Shown here: positions 18,301 to 28,500 of the stretch, one piece after another | Position numbering within the stretch: position 1 is the first letter of the stretch | Layout of the letters: each line of letters begins with the position of its first letter | Assembly: GCA_963653425.1 (NCBI GenBank) | Contig: CAVJWC010000004.1 | Location: 1-64,000, forward strand | Direction of reading: 5' to 3' | Length of the DNA: 64,000 nucleotides | From: UMGS692 sp963653425 | GTDB lineage: Bacteria; Bacillota; Clostridia; Christensenellales; CAG-314 | Position numbers and translations under genes: made by a program | The notes under the pieces: model-generated | Databases searched by the model: none | What the model saw: the letters and a program-made list of their open reading frames with translations, nothing else | Told to the model about the DNA's origin: nothing

Positions 18301-19318
18301 CACCACCAACGTTGCATACACCCTTGCAAAAGACGGAGCAACCGACGGCGGTCTCAGAAACTTCGACGCTGAAACGGGTATCCTCAGCAACGTTAACTTC
18401 GTAGGTCTTATCGAAGGCGACGCGTTCAACATTCAGATCCTCACCGACGAAAACGGTAACTACTACGACGGCGCGTTCGAAGATAAGAACGTTGCAACCG
18501 ACAAGATCGCTTACTGGACCAACAATGCGGAACTCGGTGTTCAGACCTGGACGCTCGTTCCCGCAAACGATAACTCCAATATCGACGATTACAGCTTCGA
18601 AAACGTTGATCTTCCCGTAAAGGGCGGCATCACCGCAATCAGAATTTACACCGTTAAATTCGAACTCGCGTCCAGAATCTACAACGGACTCAGCGACGCT
18701 ACTATGGACCTTATCTCCGGCACATACTCCGAAGACGGAAGCGTTATCACCGTTGATCCCGCAACCATCCGTGCAATCGAAGGTATGCTCGAAGGCGATA
18801 ACCTCTCCATCGAAATCAAAGCAGACGGCGCTTACAACGATAAGAACGCGGCAACCGAAAAAGAAGCTCTGTTCAAGTCTTGGGATATCGTAGGCGACGA
18901 CGCTCAGAACTATCTGTTCGGTACTCAGATCCTTGCAGGCGAAAGCACTCCTATGACCACCGTTAAGGGCGTAGGCAGAATCGACGCTAAGAAGATCACC
19001 AAGATCAACGTAACCGGTTACAGCGTAGAAAAGCTGTGGGATAACTCCACTTCGGCTGACTACAACGGACTGAACGAAAGCATTCTTGCAGGCGTAGCTA
19101 CCGTACACTTCGAAGGTATCATCGAAGGCGACGACCTTTCTATCGAAATTACCGCTCTCGGTAACTACGGTAAACTTGTTGACGGCGTATTCACTCCCAG
19201 CAAGGATAAGGCTGACGATTATCTCGTAAGATACACTCAGAAGAACTCCATGGGCGCAGACAGAAACAACTACACTATAGACGGTACCGACGTTTATACT
19301 GAAGGTAAGATTCTGTAA
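15323..19318 (+). CDS. Large surface lipoprotein with Big2-like and YDG-type repeats
   Basis: This 1331-residue exported protein has a lipobox FVGC (Cys25 after a 24-residue signal), so it should be lipid-anchored outside the membrane. Residues ~30-118 look like a bacterial Ig-like (Big2) domain ending AKKAGTAIIEVS. About 120-330 is predicted helical and Glu/Ala-rich. An MBG-like unit with TYDGSYHKTESA follows. From ~628 onward come YDG-type domains marked by KYYDGT (~628), RAYDGT (~734), KEYDGT (~871), RKYDTT (~990), RIYNGL (~1117) and KLWDN (~1236), each closing with a GDDAxNY-like motif. It has no enzyme signature. It is probably a stalk or adhesin. AGGAGG precedes the start. It has its own promoter and terminator. 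Confidence 0.85.
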   Translation: MKNKIIVSFILVAAIIACMFAFVGCQTPATISSTNDGAQVVMEAGESQDLPYTLSGELLKSQSVSAVVKLGKDVVEVTDNKKVTAKKAGTAIIEVSLLNNDKADSVLSIEVLVKNFKLIKAAQATVDAETMDSALAGNADYKKAFDELKETWKSNISECITEEQIAAKTTEAKAALAALNAFFTEKEEVKEAVKVYTIEKAKEDLIARSATYEEADIDEVLEAKKADFEALVAKWTEALDNAETAADLTSILAGMPGDFTSFVNDAEVRIMLKTIVGDYDMEEDDILTKLQKLSESLGDADADLQKQINALIQTVKWQGVVLEQVSKTYTYDGSYHKTESAQADYFVEYKLEDGSWGESDIGFKNAGTYDIRVGTKLTLDEGDVTIYAYSSMTILKGTLPTPVWPTISEAFVLFAQLKSIDPNEARFGGIAGEGSVYDDEGNLYGSRVLGYFRWLQEDRYVDPDNFGGYSLELVPYSYDDEGNVIYDENGEPVRDENWNILRQLVPVEVKPVYVTVVPVEGQWKNYDGLTATDIKYDIEVYEDAAKTIAVEPSDKLYNYIMNNLEGSLVLEDVDGAPAKDAGNWLIEQGDLRTSMNAKFYASYEGRGITYEIKPLVIESAAVENVQKYYDGTVDSADINKALAVAVVKAYDEEGNLVESALVDGDVITVSIVGAKYAEKNVHENLALDLEGATVTYSENGAATKNYVVTDVVLEIKGSVVARPITAINGRIATRAYDGTDVADYTAEEVASRVIKIQNVDEAGELVMSETVLSAFEAMAGDDVHVELKANGTYVGEGNTGKNVGVNKPIIFNNSEEVVSWELVGDDAMNYVYVGGINDLDPDKAEKIHYVGDITKIKAVDFIQIIDMEATKEYDGTATLLAEQLAKNGDGTYKATFKFIDREGYEAIVNDELFVTEVTDGEDNIYWDKTEAMSAVGSWFIKIVDADSHMTIGGADAGNYDWTDLIAEGTGIITKKTIRFDMSALAEMNDRKYDTTNVAYTLAKDGATDGGLRNFDAETGILSNVNFVGLIEGDAFNIQILTDENGNYYDGAFEDKNVATDKIAYWTNNAELGVQTWTLVPANDNSNIDDYSFENVDLPVKGGITAIRIYTVKFELASRIYNGLSDATMDLISGTYSEDGSVITVDPATIRAIEGMLEGDNLSIEIKADGAYNDKNAATEKEALFKSWDIVGDDAQNYLFGTQILAGESTPMTTVKGVGRIDAKKITKINVTGYSVEKLWDNSTSADYNGLNESILAGVATVHFEGIIEGDDLSIEITALGNYGKLVDGVFTPSKDKADDYLVRYTQKNSMGADRNNYTIDGTDVYTEGKIL

Positions 19319-19342
19319 GCTTCATACAAAATAATACCCCTG

Positions 19343-19373
19343 AAGACGGCGGATTTTATCCGCCGTCTTTTTT
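19343..19373 (+). terminator. Intrinsic terminator after the YDG lipoprotein
   Basis: AAGACGGCGGA and TCCGCCGTCTT form a perfect 11-bp stem with a 5-nt loop and a T-run. Confidence 0.9.
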
Positions 19374-19382
19374 ATTGCGAAT

Positions 19383-19699
19383 TTTTACCGTAAGCTTTTG
19401 AGGTTCAATTTTTACCGTAAGCATTCCGTTCGTGACGCTCATATTTTTACTTGAATAAATCGGTTTATCCGTCGCCGATTTCTCTCATGTACCAAAAGTA
19501 TGCCCTCAGCCAAAGCCTCGGCTATACTAAACTCCGAGGGGCGTGTTTCCGGCGTAAAAACGCTACGCGCCCGCAGGTTCGGCACACGCATTTTAATAGA
19601 ATAAGAGCATTATGGTCGTCTGCGATAATCAGTGATAACGAACGGAATGTCTGAGCTTTTGAGGTTCGGTTTTTACCGTAAGCTTTTGAGGTTCGGTTT
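19383..19699 (+). repeat. 27-nt tandem repeat interrupted by a MITE-like element
   Basis: The unit TTTTGAGGTTCGGTTTTTAC followed by CGTAAGC is present in about two copies before 19421 and two after 19650. The MITE-like element sits exactly between them, as if it had inserted into the array. Confidence 0.65.
19421..19650 (+). mobile_element. MITE-like element, full copy B
   Basis: The left end reads GCATTCCGTTCGTGAC and the right end GATAACGAACGGAATGT, giving a perfect 12-bp terminal inverted repeat CATTCCGTTCGT. The core GGGCGTGTTTCCGGCGTAAA followed by AACGCTACGCGCC is at about 19539-19571. No protein is encoded. This is the best-preserved copy in the window. Confidence 0.7.
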
Positions 19700-19871
19700 T
19701 TCGGTAAACTTAACTCTTCCTGCTTGTCGGAAAACTTGTGAATCACGGCTTTCCTCGGTAATTTCCCGCGTTCGGGTTTCCCGTAATTTTACGCAGTGAA
19801 TAAGGAAAGAAACAAACTCCTGAAAAAACTGTTTTTTTAGAAAATAATTGGATTTTTTTGGTTAAAAACGT

Positions 19872-19899
19872 TTGACAAATAGAATATAATGACTATAAT
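19872..19899 (+). promoter_or_regulatory. Sigma-A promoter of groES-groEL
   Basis: TTGACA at 19872-19877 and TATAAT at 19894-19899, with 16-nt spacing, just upstream of the CIRCE-like repeat. Confidence 0.8.
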
Positions 19900-19908
19900 A
19901 TAAGACAG

Positions 19909-19935
19909 TTAGCAAATAGAAAGAATGACTGCTAA
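19909..19935 (+). promoter_or_regulatory. CIRCE-like HrcA operator
   Basis: TTAGCAAAT, a 9-nt spacer, then GACTGCTAA. The consensus is TTAGCACTC-N9-GAGTGCTAA, so the outer six bases of each arm fit perfectly while the inner three do not. The position right after the groES promoter is the classical one for HrcA repression released on heat shock. No hrcA gene is in the window. Confidence 0.75.
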
Positions 19936-19976
19936 CAGTTAATAAAAAACAACGCTAATGCGTACGGAGGTATAAA

Positions 19977-20264
19977 ATGACATTAAAACCTTTACTTGAC
20001 AAAGTTGTCGTAAAAGCATGTGAAGCCGAAGAAAAGACTCTTGGCGGAATTCTTATTCCGACTGCGGCTAAGGAAAAGCCCGAAATCGCCGAAGTTATCG
20101 CGGTTGGTCCCGGCGGACTTGTAGACGGCAAACAGGTTGAAATGACGGTTAAACCCGGCGACAAGGTTCTTTATTCCAAATACGCCGGCAGTCAGTTTAA
20201 GATTGACGGTCAGGAAGTTACCATTATCAAAGTGGGCGATATACTCGCTATAGTAAACGAATAA
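19977..20264 (+). CDS. groES: Co-chaperonin GroES
   Basis: The 95-residue protein is full-length GroES. It begins LKPLLDKVVVK, has the mobile-loop stretch EEKTLGGILIP that docks on GroEL, and ends in the usual GDILAIVNE. Seven copies cap the GroEL cavity and allow ATP-driven folding in the cytosol. ACGGAGG precedes the start. groEL follows after 16 nt. Control by HrcA is likely through the CIRCE-like site upstream. Confidence 0.98.
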   Translation: MTLKPLLDKVVVKACEAEEKTLGGILIPTAAKEKPEIAEVIAVGPGGLVDGKQVEMTVKPGDKVLYSKYAGSQFKIDGQEVTIIKVGDILAIVNE

Positions 20265-20280
20265 CACAGGAGGCATATAT

Positions 20281-21912
20281 ATGGCTAAACAGATTAAATA
20301 CGGAGAAGACGCAAGAAAGTCTCTTGAAAAGGGCGTTAACGCTCTTGCAGATACAGTAAAAATCACGTTGGGTCCTAAGGGCAGAAACGTAGTTCTCGCC
20401 CGTAAGTTCGGAACGCCCCTTATCACCAACGACGGCGTAACCATCGCTAAGGAAATCGAACTCGAAGACGCTTTCGAAAACATGGGCGCTCAGATAGTCA
20501 AGGAAGTTTCCACCAAGACCAACGACGTTGCAGGCGACGGAACGACCACGGCTGTAGTTCTCGCTCAGGAAATCATTCGTGACGGAAGCAAGAACGTTGC
20601 TGCCGGCGCAAACCCCATTATTCTTAAGAGAGGTATCGACAAAGCTGTTGAAGTTGCCGTTGCTCATCTTAAATCCATCAGCAAGCAGATCGAAGGTAAG
20701 AAGGCTATTATGCAGGTTGCAGGCATTTCCGCAGGCGACGAAAGAATCGGCGAACTTATCAGCGAAGCTATGGAAAAAGTCGGCGCGGAAGGCGTTATAA
20801 CCGTTGAAGAAAGCAAGACCATGAAGACCGAACTCAACGTTGTCGAAGGTATGCAGTTCGACAGAGGTTACGCTTCTCCTTATATGGCTACCGACCTTGA
20901 AAAAATGGAAGCCGTTCTCGACAATCCTCTTATCCTTATCACCGACAAGAAGATTTCTTCCATTCAGGAACTTCTTCCTCTTCTCGAACAGGTCGTTAAG
21001 ACGGGCAGAAAGCTTCTTATCATCGCGGAAGACGTCGAAGGCGAAGCTCTTACCACGCTCGTTCTCAATAAGCTCAGAGGCACGTTTAACTGCGTAGCCG
21101 TCAAAGCTCCCGGCTTCGGCGACAGACGTAAGGAAATGCTTAAAGATATAGCCGTTCTGACGGGCGCAACGGTAATCACCGAAGAACTCGGTCTTGACCT
21201 TAAGGAAGCAACCCTCGATATGCTCGGCTCGGCTAAATCCGTAAGAGTAGACAAAGAAAACACCACTATAGTTGACGGCGCAGGCGATAAGAACGCTATC
21301 GGCGACAGAATCAAACAGATCAAGAGCGCGATTGCCGCAACCACGAGCGAATACGACAAGGAAAAACTTCAGGAACGTCTTGCAAAACTCGCAGGCGGTG
21401 TTGCCGTTATCAGCGTAGGCGCAGCTACCGAAGTCGAACTTAAAGAAAAGAAACTCAGAATCGAAGACGCTCTTGCAGCAACCAGAGCAGCAGTGGAAGA
21501 AGGTATCGTTCCCGGTGGCGGAGTTGCTCTTCTTTCGGCTCTTCCCGCAATCAGACTTCTTCAGGACAGCCTCGAAGGCGACGAAAAGACGGGTGCGTCG
21601 GTTATCGCTTCGGCAATTCAGGCTCCCATTAAGCAGATCGCAAGCAACGCAGGTCTTGACGGAAGCGTTATTATCTACAAAGTTCTGAGCGACGGTCAGG
21701 GCAGACCTAACTACGGTTACGACGCTCTTAAAGACAGATACGTAGATATGGTAGCCGAAGGCATTATCGATCCTACCAAGGTTACGAGATCGGCTCTTCA
21801 GAACGCGGCAAGCGTAGCAAGCACTCTTCTTACCACCGAATCCGTTGTATGTGACCTTCCCGAACCTCAGGCAGCTCCCGCAGCTCCCGATATGGGCGGA
21901 GGAATGTACTAA
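20281..21912 (+). CDS. groL: Chaperonin GroEL
   Basis: The 543-residue protein is a normal GroEL. The ATP-binding motif VAGDGTTTA is near residue 86, and the family signature AAVEEGIVPGGG lies near 400-412. The C-terminal tail is the short Met/Gly type (PDMGGGMY). It forms the 14-mer double ring that folds proteins with GroES. It has its own AGGAGG Shine-Dalgarno 16 nt after groES. The spacer after its stop contains a partial duplication of its last codons. Confidence 0.99.
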   Translation: MAKQIKYGEDARKSLEKGVNALADTVKITLGPKGRNVVLARKFGTPLITNDGVTIAKEIELEDAFENMGAQIVKEVSTKTNDVAGDGTTTAVVLAQEIIRDGSKNVAAGANPIILKRGIDKAVEVAVAHLKSISKQIEGKKAIMQVAGISAGDERIGELISEAMEKVGAEGVITVEESKTMKTELNVVEGMQFDRGYASPYMATDLEKMEAVLDNPLILITDKKISSIQELLPLLEQVVKTGRKLLIIAEDVEGEALTTLVLNKLRGTFNCVAVKAPGFGDRRKEMLKDIAVLTGATVITEELGLDLKEATLDMLGSAKSVRVDKENTTIVDGAGDKNAIGDRIKQIKSAIAATTSEYDKEKLQERLAKLAGGVAVISVGAATEVELKEKKLRIEDALAATRAAVEEGIVPGGGVALLSALPAIRLLQDSLEGDEKTGASVIASAIQAPIKQIASNAGLDGSVIIYKVLSDGQGRPNYGYDALKDRYVDMVAEGIIDPTKVTRSALQNAASVASTLLTTESVVCDLPEPQAAPAAPDMGGGMY

Positions 21913-21952
21913 GCCGTAAATTCGGAGAAATGTACCAAGCCGTAAATCCGGA
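21903..21952 (+). repeat. Tandem duplication of the groEL 3' end
   Basis: AATGTACTAAGCCGTAAAT, which includes the groEL stop codon, is repeated once after a 7-nt gap as AATGTACCAAGCCGTAAAT. Confidence 0.7.
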
Positions 21953-21983
21953 CGCACACAATATTATACAAAACCTCATTCAA

Positions 21984-22016
21984 GGCTCTTTCCGTTTTTC
22001 GGAAGGAGCCTTTTTT
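21984..22016 (+). terminator. Intrinsic terminator after groEL
   Basis: GGCTCTTTCCG and CGGAAGGAGCC pair with one bulge, followed by TTTTTT. A mutated copy of the same hairpin lies at 37859-37890. Confidence 0.85.
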
Positions 22017-22020
22017 ATAA

Positions 22021-22100
22021 GCCTTCCATTCTTCATAACCGATTATTTTTACGGGAACAAATCGGTTTATCCGTCGTTAAACTCCTTTATGCGTATTTTC
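22021..22100 (+). mobile_element. MITE-like element, left-end fragment D
   Basis: This starts with GCCTTCCATTCTTCATAACC and continues with the same ~50 nt that begins copy C at 37605, then diverges. The next 250 nt, to about 22340, holds two CATTTTCCCCTTACTTAA-like units and nothing that I can call a gene. Confidence 0.55.
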
Positions 22101-22358
22101 CCCTAAGTTAAATATATCTCATTTTCCCCTTACTTAATTTATATATCGCTTTGTCGTGACAACGGAAAACAGCGGAAGCCGATTTGTTCCGTTAAGCTAT
22201 TTTTTGTTAAAATAATAAAAAATAGCTACGTACAGCATATTTTTATTTGTGAAATATGCCAAATAGGGACGTTTCGGAAGAGTAAAATACGATATGCAAA
22301 ACTTCTATAAAGCGGACGTTTTCTCAGGGCGTTCGGAGGGGGTGGCGTAAGAATGATG

Positions 22359-22427
22359 TTGGCAATATGCCAAGATAAAAACCTGTTATTAAGGGATTTC
22401 ACTTGCTTATTGATTGGCATTTTGCCA
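22359..22427 (+). promoter_or_regulatory. Paired palindromes upstream of subtilase 1
   Basis: TTGGCA-ATA-TGCCAA at 22359-22373 and TGGCA-TTT-TGCCA at 22415-22427 have centres 55 nt apart. The same two sites, with the same ATA and TTT centres, occur before subtilase 2 (38067-38135). They look like dimer-binding operator sites located 60-130 nt before the -35 box, which suits an activator. The regulator is unknown. Confidence 0.6.
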
Positions 22428-22487
22428 CTATGTTGAACGGCTAATATTGTATTGTAATTTCGCTTTAACTAAATTGCAAAAAAAATC

Positions 22488-22516
22488 TTGACACCATTCA
22501 AAATTGGTGCTATTAT
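22488..22516 (+). promoter_or_regulatory. Sigma-A promoter of subtilase 1
   Basis: TTGACA at 22488-22493 and TATTAT at 22511-22516, spacer 17. A CACCA...TGGTG inverted repeat fills the spacer. Confidence 0.75.
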
Positions 22517-22595
22517 GTATTTATACAATGGGTGGCTGTTTATTCTCTCTATAAAGTTGCCCCGTATAACAAACTCAACTGAGGAGGAAAACAAG

Positions 22596-25500
22596 ATGCA
22601 AAGAAAAAGCTTAATAGCTGTTTTGCTTGTCGCAATGGTATTACTGCTCATATCGTGCAGTTCGCTTCAAATTGACAAGCCGAACGTTATCGACTCGGAT
22701 AACACTTCTGCCCGCTTCTCGCGGTCTTTACTGAAAGCGGCGCAGTTCCTTAACGGCGGAACGTCCGAAACACAAACGGATACGTCCGCTCTTCCTTCTA
22801 AGGACGACGAAGTTTACGTTACCGTAAAACTCGGTAGCGGTATCGTCGATTCTTATTTTAACAGCGGATTTACGAGCGTTGCGGACTACGCACTTTCCAA
22901 AGAAGGCGAAGCCATGATCAGCGACTTTACCGCTCAGCAGGACTCGGTTATAGCTTTAATGAGAGACAAGAAGCTTACCACCGAAATCAAGCATCGTTAC
23001 AACATTCTCCAGAACGGTTTCGCAGCTAAAATCAAATTCGGCGACATCGAAACCGTAAAGGCTCTTCCGGGCGTAAAACAGGTCGTTCTCGCAGAAGAGT
23101 ACTCCATTCCGGAAGTTTCTTCAAAAGCTTTGGCTGCTTCCTTTGCAGACACGGGTATTTTCAATAACCCCACGAATTACGCAGGAGCAGGAACGGTTAT
23201 AGCTATTCTGGATACGGGTATCTATCCCGAACACAGCGCGTTTGCAACCGCACCTTCCGTCGAAGCCATTAACTACGAATACGTAGAGAAAATACTTTCC
23301 GTTACCAATGCGGGCGAAAGAGGCGCAACGGCAGAAACAGCTTATTACAGCGCAAAGATTCCTTTCGCTTTCAACTACGCGGACGCTAACGAAATATATT
23401 ATCCCGACTTTATGGACATCTTTGCAGGTCACTCGCACGGCACGCACGTTGCGGGTATCGCGGCAGGTAACGACGACACCATAAAGGGCGCTGCCTGGGA
23501 CGCTCAGCTCGCGGTTATGAGAGTATTCGGCGCGGCAAGTCAGGGCGCTAACGACGTCGACATTTACGCTGCCGTAGAAGACTGCGTGCTTCTCGGCGTT
23601 CAGGTTGCTAACCTTTCGCTCGGCAGTAACTGCGGTTTCGCTTACGAAAAGGCAGAACAGAATCAGTTCGTAAACGACATAGTAGCTCTTGCAAGAAAAG
23701 CAGGTCTCACTATGTGTTGCGCAACGGGTAACGTCGGTACGGCTTGGTGGTATTCGGATACTTTGGCTTCGTTCTCCGCCGTTGACGATCCCGATAACGG
23801 CACCATAAGTTCTCCCGCATCCTACGACGGAACCTTCGCTGTAGGTTCCGCAAACAATCTCGTAAAAGTCTACATCGACTTCAACGGCACGAGAATGATC
23901 GGCAGAAACGGCGTTGCGGACTCCGAAACGAGCAGAGAAATCGACTTCTTCGCTATTCTTGACGGCAAAGACGAAGCAACCTTCGAATACGTGGCAGTTC
24001 CCGGAACGGGCGCACCCGAAGATTACGACGGACTTGACGTTAAAGGTAAGATCGCTCTCGTTCAGAGAGGCGAACTCTCCTTTGCAGAAAAGGTTCAGAA
24101 CGCAAAGGATAAAGGCGCGATAGCTTGTATTCTTTACGACAACGTAGCCGAAACAATAGAAAAGTTCGGTGCGGTCGTAGGTGAAGACGCTATTCCCACC
24201 ATGGCTATCACTCTTGAGGACGGCACCACGCTTGTTAACGCACAGGACAAACGCATTACCGTTAACGCTTCCAACTATTTCGTAGACTATTCTTACTTCT
24301 CCTCGATGGGTGCTCTTAACGATCTTTCCATCGGCGTAGATATTCTCGGTATAGGCGCAGGCGTTTACTCTGCGGTTCCCCAGTATTACGACTGGCTTCA
24401 GGGTACCAACGGTTACGACTACATGGACGGTACCTCCATGGCAACCCCCAACGTTTCGGGCGTTATGGCTGTTCTTAAAGGATACCTTAAACAGACCTAT
24501 CCGAATAAGACTCCCGCCGAAATCTCAGCGCTTGCTATGCAACGTCTTATGAGTACGGCTATTCTTCTTGAAAATGCCGAAGGCAATCCCATCACCCCCA
24601 GAAGACAGGGTTCGGGTCTTGCAGACATCGAAAGAGCCATTGAAACCGACGCATATATTACGGTAACAGGCTCCGACAGAACAAAACTTAATTTGGGTAG
24701 CGACACCGAGAGAGACGGTATCTACACCCTTAACTTCAACGTAGTAAACGACGGCGAAAACGCTCTCGGTTATAAACTCAACGTACTTACTTTCACAGAA
24801 TCCGCAGTAACCGGTAAATCCATAAACTACACCTTAAAGGGCGCGGATAAACTCATGATTGCCGAAAAAGCTTATATGCTTGACGGCGCAGAAGTTAAGT
24901 ATTACGTGAACGGCACGCTTCTCGAAGGCGACGAAATCACCGTGGAAGCAGGCGAAAAACTCAAGATCAAAGCCGTTATCACTCTTACGGAAGAAAACAA
25001 AGCTTACATGAACGAAACCTTCCCCAACGGTATTTACGTTGAAGGTTTTGCCGTTCTCGAAAGCACCGACGAAGAAGGCATCGACCTTCACATTCCGTAC
25101 ATATCTTTCTACGGCGACTGGATGAATCTTCCCGCATACGAACCCACGGCTTCCGACGGAGCAGTTCCGACTTGGGGTAACTACTTCGGTCTTGGTTTCA
25201 CGGTTTGGGAAGACGCAGGCAACGGCTGGCTTATGGGACAGGAAATTCAGGCAGGCGTATATTCTTACAGCCTTCCCGAAGGATACAAAGCTCCTACGGC
25301 TAATGCAGACAAAGCCGCTATCGGCAGAGGCGTTGACGAAAACGGATACTTCGACGGAACGGTAGTTCTCAACACTCTCAGCCTCGCTATCAAACGTAAC
25401 GCTTCGGCTATTTACATCAATTACATCAAGACCGACGTTAACGAAAGCCTCGGTCAGGACGTTTTCTATAACATCGGTAAAGCTTGCATAGGCACTAACG

Positions 25501-28500
25501 CCGGATATTCGCTCACTTTCACCGGATTCTATCCCGAAGCGATGATGCTCGCAAACAACGAAGAGATTCTCTTCAGCTTCACCTACGACTTCAACGATAA
25601 GCCCGTCGGTCAGGTTGTGAATATGCCCGTATTCGTAGACCTCGAAGCTCCCACCCTTGAAAAAGCTGCCTGGAGAACGGAAGAAGGCAGAACTTACCTC
25701 GATCTTACCGTTTACGACAACCATTACCTTCAGGCAACCGGTCTTCTTACCTACGGAACGGAAGACAGTTACAATAAACTCTACAAATACATGTTCCCGT
25801 GCTACGGCGACGTAAGAAACGGTAGCTACTCCTACTCGATAGACGTTACCGACTATCTTGCAGACGTTGTAAATAACACCTTTGCCGTTCAGCTCGTGGA
25901 CTACGCAAGAAACGCTTCCGTTTACGAAATCGAACTTCCCGGTAGCGGTGAAAACAACGCAAACGCAGTTATTACAGGCAACGAAAACCGCACTCTTGCA
26001 GTTAAATACCGCACCGACAACGTTGTGGTTTACTACGACGTAAACGATCCTTCCTATACGGAAATCCGCACCAACTACAGCTACGACAGCACTAACGTAA
26101 ACAACGCGGTCGTTAACTCCGAAAGCGGAGACGAATTCGTTATCGAAAACGGCGTTCTTACGGCTTATAACGGCGAAGGCGGAGAAGTTATAGTTCCCGA
26201 CGGCGTTACCGCAATCGGCGAATACGTCTTCAGTGGCGACAGCAGAATCACCAAGCTCGTTCTTCCCGAAGGTCTTAAGACTATAGGTGCATACTCTGTT
26301 ATGAATCTTTATAACCTTACCGAGATCGTTCTTCCCAAGTCGCTCGAAAGACTGGAATACGGTTCTTTCAGTACTCTTCCCAAGATTACGTCTCTTGACC
26401 TCGAAAACACCGGTCTTAACTATGCGAACAACGCTCTCAACGGTATAACTTCGGTTAAGACGCTTACCTTCCCCAAGACGGATACTCCTCTTTCCATAAA
26501 CTTCTCGCTGGCTGTATGGTATAATCTCGAAAAGGTTACCTTCCTCGGCGACATCGAGTCTATGACGGCTACCGTTATGTTCAACGACGCCATTAAAGAA
26601 GTTGAATTTATGGGTAACGTTAAGGCTATCGATCCCTCAGGCGGAGGTTTGACTTTATCTCTGACAACGTGCGATAAGCTCGAAAGAATAGTCTTCCGCG
26701 GCACCGTAGGACAACTCGGCGGCGTTCTGGTTGAGGATTGGGGCGACTTTATTTCCGTAGATTACAGTCAGTCTGCATCTTCTCTTATGAGTCTTAAAGA
26801 AGTTATCTTCGAAAAAGACGTAGAAACCATCGACGGTTTCGCATTCGCAAACTGCCCGAAACTTACAAGCGTATCTTTCGGCGGAACTATCGGTTCTATC
26901 GGTAACGGAGCATTCGGCGGAAGCGACATGCTTTACGGCGGTTTCACCGTACTTGAAGGCAACGATAAGCTCGTTAAAGACGAAAACGGTATCGTTTACA
27001 ACGCAGAAAAGACCGTTATGTATAAACCCTTTGCCTGGGACTATGACGGTATACTCGAACTGCCCGAAACCATAACCGAACTTAACGAAAGAGAATTCTC
27101 CATTCCCGAAATGATTCCCGATTACTCCAAACCGGATTTCGGTATCCGTTCCGAAGAAGAAGGCGGAGGCTTCTATTGGTCCATAAGCTCCATGTTCAGT
27201 TCTGCCGACTACTACAAGACGCTTCTTAAGGGCGTTAAACTCGGAAGTCAGATAAAGACTTTACCCGCATATTGCTTCTATCATAACTACAACTTCGCGG
27301 AAATCAACCTCGAGAACATCGAAGTATTCGAAACGCAGTCCCTTGCGGGAACGGCTATCACCAGCTTCAAAACAACCGAAAACACCAAGAAGATCGGCGC
27401 GGGCGTATGGATGGAATGCCGTAACCTCACCGAAATCGTTATCGGCGAAGACGTCGAAGTAGAATCCTATAGCGCTTTCTATTACGGCACAGGTTTCGTT
27501 GAAATCGAAGTTCCCGAATATATCACCGCAGACGTTCCTTATCTGTTCGCAGAGTGCGAAAAACTCGAAAAGGTAACCTTCCTCAACACCGATTCTCAGA
27601 CGATAGGTAACGGTTCGTTCCACGGTACGATTTCTCTTAAAGAAATTATAGGTATTGACAACGTAACCGCTATCGGCGAGTACGCATTCATCCAGACGGG
27701 TCTTACTCATCTCGAACTCGAAAACGTAACGACTATCGCAGGTACGGCGTTTACCAATGCAAGCAAACTCGAATCGGTTTACTTCCCGGCTCTCGAAACC
27801 ATCGAATCGGTAATGAGTTGGAGCGGTGAAACCTACAGCGCGTTTGCATACTGCACGTCGCTTAAATCCTTCTACATCGGCGAAAACCTCGGTTACTTCG
27901 ATCCCGTAGGAACGTTCGAAGGTTGCGAATCTCTCGAAGAAATCAACGTTCACGAAAACAACGAATACTTTGCTTCGGTAGAAGGCGTACTCTTCAACAA
28001 AGCGGAAACCGAGCTTATTCTCTATCCCGCTTCCAGCACCGCAACCGAACTCGAACTGCCCGACACCATCAAGGCGATTAACGCAGGAACGTTTATGGGC
28101 GCGCCCAACCTCGAAAAAGTAGTTATGCCCGCGGTCGAAACCATCGGCGCAAACGCATTCGCTTACTCGGCGGTTAAGGAAGTTGTCGTAAGCGACGCTC
28201 TCGTCGAAATCGGCTTAGGCGCGTTCAGAAATACCGCTATAAGCGAGTTTGATCTTTCCGACGTACTCGTTATCGACGACAACGCGTTCTATGCAAGCAA
28301 ACTTACCGAAGTTACCCTGAATAAGGCTGAATACCTTGGAATCAGAGCTTTCGGCTCGATCGAAACGCTCGAAAAAGTAACGCTCGGCGCGCTTGATGAA
28401 TTCAACTTCTCCAGAGTATTCTTCGGTTCCACCAACATCTCTTCCGTAGAACTTAACGGCTGTGAAGTTCTCACCGAATTCGAAGACGGACTTTACAACG

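Noticed and set aside
15344..19108. Very long open frame on the minus strand through the YDG lipoprotein gene
   Set aside because: It is a mirror of biased codon use in the plus-strand gene, with low-complexity Val/Phe/Cys-rich translation and no Shine-Dalgarno. The same applies to minus-strand frames over groEL, dnaB and hydrogenase genes.
22226..22420. Small minus-strand protein before subtilase 1
   Set aside because: The frame overlaps the palindromes shared with copy 2 and is not kept there; no Shine-Dalgarno.
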